A DNA stretch of 64,000 nt. Source: CBDBFH01 sp965204775 (GTDB taxonomy: Bacteria; Pseudomonadota; Alphaproteobacteria; JAPOUT01; G958296285). The notes under the pieces were generated by a model that was given only the letters and a program-made list of their open reading frames with translations, ran no database searches and was not told the origin of the DNA. Positions 62,281-64,000 of this stretch are shown in pieces (position 1 is the stretch's first letter; each line of letters begins with the position of its first letter). The DNA is taken from the NCBI GenBank assembly GCA_965204775.1, contig CBDBFH010000001.1, positions 22,432-86,431 of the forward strand, in the 5' to 3' direction. Made by a program: the position numbers and the translations under genes.

Positions 62281-63225
62281 TTAGAGCGCGCCGGGGCCGA
62301 AGACTCGATTCGGGCGCAAGGCGCAGCCTTGCACACGGGCGAGGGCGACGGGCTTGCCGGCCTGCAGGACAAGGAGCGCGCCGCCCTGGGCCGGATCGCG
62401 GTCCGGGGCGGGGAGCGCCTGGCCGCAACGCAAGCGCATGGCGTCCTGCGGGCCGACCGACATGGCGGGAAGACCGGCCAGGGCCAGGCGGATCGGCACC
62501 CGCAAGGCGTCGAGCCGGGCAAGCCGCCGGGCGGGACTATGCCCGAAAGAATCGAGTTTATCCAGCCCTATCATGTCGCTTTCGCCGAAGGGGCCCAGAC
62601 GCGTTCGGCGCAGCGCTCCGACATGGGCGGGGATGGCCAAAGCGGCGGCGAGGTCGCGGGCCAGCGCGCGGACATAGGTTCCCTTGCTGCAGGAGATTTC
62701 GATCCGGCTTTGGCCGGGTTCGGCTCCCGGCAGGAGGCGGGCGGCATGGATTTCGACCGGACGCGGAGCCAGCGCCGGCGGCCTTCCGGCCCGGGCCAGC
62801 GCATAGGCGCGCCGCCCGCCGGATTTGACCGCCGAATAGGCCGGTGGGATTTGCATGATCGCGCCGGTGAAGCGGCGCAGAGCCGCTCTTACGTCTTCGG
62901 CGGCGGGGCGGCGCGGCGAGCGTTCGGTGACCTGGCCCTGGCGGTCATGGGTGTCGGTGCCGATTCCCCAGCACAAGGTGAAGCGATAGGTCTTGGCGGC
63001 GGCGGTGAGCAGACCGGCGCTTTTGGTCGCCTCGCCCAGCGCGACCGGCAAAATCCCGCTGGCCAGGGGATCGAGGGTTCCGGCATGTCCGGCCTTGCGC
63101 GCAAGATAAAGGCGGCGCAGACGGGCAACCGCCTGCGCCGAGGTCAGGCCGCAGGGCTTGTCGAGAATGACCCAGCCCGAAACATCGCGCCGCGCGCTCT
63201 TTGCCGGGCTGATGGCGGTGCTCAT
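62281..63225 (-). CDS. truB: tRNA pseudouridine(55) synthase
   Basis: The 314-residue enzyme makes the T-loop pseudouridine. The catalytic Asp52 is in GHAGTLDPLASGILP, and GWVILDKPCGLTS, PPAYSAVKSGGRRAY and CSKGTYVRALARDL are conserved. A C-terminal PUA-like part follows. It starts nine bases after rbfA's stop. Confidence 0.97.
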   Translation of the reverse strand: MSTAISPAKSARRDVSGWVILDKPCGLTSAQAVARLRRLYLARKAGHAGTLDPLASGILPVALGEATKSAGLLTAAAKTYRFTLCWGIGTDTHDRQGQVTERSPRRPAAEDVRAALRRFTGAIMQIPPAYSAVKSGGRRAYALARAGRPPALAPRPVEIHAARLLPGAEPGQSRIEISCSKGTYVRALARDLAAALAIPAHVGALRRTRLGPFGESDMIGLDKLDSFGHSPARRLARLDALRVPIRLALAGLPAMSVGPQDAMRLRCGQALPAPDRDPAQGGALLVLQAGKPVALARVQGCALRPNRVFGPGAL

Positions 63226-63233
63226 GACCCGGC

Positions 63234-63584
63234 TCAGGAGGGCGGCGCTTCGAGGCCGCCGGGGCGCGGGGTGCGCTCATCGGTCCGGAAGCGCAGATCG
63301 GGGGTGAATTTGAGGCGCAGGCGCCGGGCGATCTGCGCGCGAAAGCGCCCGCGCGCACGGGCGAGAGCTTCCAGGGTCTCGCCGCTGTCGGCGGGGAGGT
63401 TGAGCGAGACGAAGATCGTGGCCAGACGCAGATCGGGGCCGATTTCGACGTCGCGGACCATGACCCGGCGCGGGTCGAGGCGGGGATCATGACCGGCGCC
63501 CTGGACCAGAAAGTCGGCGACGACCCGGCGGATCGCCTGGCCGACCCGCAATTGCCGGCGGGAGGGAGGGCGCGGGCTCATCAT
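63234..63584 (-). CDS. rbfA: Ribosome-binding factor A
   Basis: The 116-residue KH-like protein helps mature the 5' end of 16S rRNA. RQLRVGQAIRRVVADFL, VMVRDVEIGPDLRLATIFVS and RFRAQIARRLRLKFTPDLRF are the family segments. It lies between infB and truB. Confidence 0.95.
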   Translation of the reverse strand: MMSPRPPSRRQLRVGQAIRRVVADFLVQGAGHDPRLDPRRVMVRDVEIGPDLRLATIFVSLNLPADSGETLEALARARGRFRAQIARRLRLKFTPDLRFRTDERTPRPGGLEAPPS

Positions 63585-63621
63585 CCGGGGCGCAGGATCA
63601 CCGGCGGCGGGCCGGGGGGAT

Positions 63622-64000
63622 TTACGTGATCTGGCGGGGAATCATTTCGACTTCGAAACATTCGATGACGTCTCCTTCCTGCAGATCGGTCCAGTTGTCG
63701 AAGGCCATCCCGCATTCCTGCCCGGCGGCGGCGGTCTGGACGTCGTCCTTGAAGCGGCGGAGCGAAGCAAGCGGGGCCTCATGGACGATCGCGGCCTCGC
63801 GCCGGAGGCGGGCAGGCGCGCCCTTGCGAATCTGGCCTTCCAGGACGCGGCCGCCGGCGATTCGGGCGGTTCGCGACAGGGGGAAGACCTTGAGCACTTC
63901 GGCGCGGCCCAGGGCGGTTTCGCGCCGTTCCGGGCCCAGATGTTCGGCCATGCGGCGCTTGAGGTCGTCGAGCAGGTCATAGATGACCGAAAAGCAGCGT
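63622..64000 (-). CDS. infB: Translation initiation factor IF-2, C-terminal part
   Basis: The final about 125 codons of infB lie in the window, ending with TAA at 63622. The IF2 C-terminal domain is visible: SVIYDLLDDLKRRMAEHLGP, AEVLKVFPLSRTARIAGGRVLEG, SLRRFKDDVQTAAAGQECGM and the end VIECFEVEMIPRQIT. The GTPase domain lies beyond the window edge. It leads the infB-rbfA-truB-rpsO-pnp operon. Confidence 0.97.
   Translation of the reverse strand, partial: RCFSVIYDLLDDLKRRMAEHLGPERRETALGRAEVLKVFPLSRTARIAGGRVLEGQIRKGAPARLRREAAIVHEAPLASLRRFKDDVQTAAAGQECGMAFDNWTDLQEGDVIECFEVEMIPRQIT

Overview
The window is chromosomal DNA from a high-GC alphaproteobacterium. The evidence is the combination of rpsT/dnaA with mutM-ubiE-ubiB-coaBC-dut nearby, an Irr-type Fur regulator next to fabA-fabB-fabI, DUF1150 and DUF2093 genes, and a yejABEF-type ABC importer. 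Coding density is very high, many neighbouring genes overlap by ATGA or CTAG, and long open frames antisense to real genes are common because of the GC bias. I see no insertion sequence, phage, plasmid or CRISPR signature. The genus cannot be fixed from sequence reading alone.

Layout. 1-3890: end of yejA, then yejB-yejE-yejF (oligopeptide/microcin C-type importer). 3887-5797 (minus): NlpC/P60 peptidase, malyl-CoA-lyase-type enzyme, tRNA-Ser(CGA). 5924-9995: acyl-CoA dehydrogenase, APH-like kinase with a probable DUF6285 tail, pmbA. 10051-16204: a lipid A/LPS block with an MsbA-like ABC transporter, waaA, lpxK and two tandem LpxL-like acyltransferases sharing a near-identical 0.6 kb core. 16221-18745 (minus): M23 lipoprotein, DUF2093, xseA. 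18860-22480: purD, an ACAD10/11-like kinase and, convergent, its ACAD10/11-like dehydrogenase. 22507-24155 (minus): tadA and a b561-type cytochrome. 24316-25876: lptB, ptsN, DUF1150. 26066-31326: an SDR, a styrene-oxide-isomerase-like membrane protein, a large DUF2339 membrane protein, a microprotein resembling the tail of biotin synthase, and a HAD hydrolase. 31323-36847: an RND exporter diverging from a diiron protein/ABC-2 exporter operon.

36851-44338 (minus) is the replication-initiation neighbourhood: rpsT, an AT-rich island, a rhodanese gene, dnaA, dnaN, recF, gyrB. Then come mutM (minus) and a plus-strand run of ubiE, ubiB, coaBC, dut, an Rrf2 regulator, cysK and a MoeB/ThiF-like gene. 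51710-56918 (minus) holds a GnnB-like aminotransferase, a GnnA-like oxidoreductase, DUF3501, a heterodisulfide-reductase-like Fe-S protein, rubrerythrin and irr. fabA-fabB-fabI follow on plus, and the window closes with the infB-rbfA-truB-rpsO-pnp operon on minus.

Most genes are housekeeping. The less ordinary content is: separate genes matching the domains of mammalian ACAD10/11 (kinase, dehydrogenase, HAD); an StyC-like epoxide isomerase with its haem and active-site residues conserved; the BioB-tail microprotein coupled to the HAD gene; a diiron protein/ABC exporter/RND divergon; and an iron/peroxide cluster built on rubrerythrin, an Hdr-like protein and Irr. The lipid A genes and the GnnA/GnnB-like pair together suggest a lipid A backbone carrying 2,3-diaminoglucose, which is an inference.
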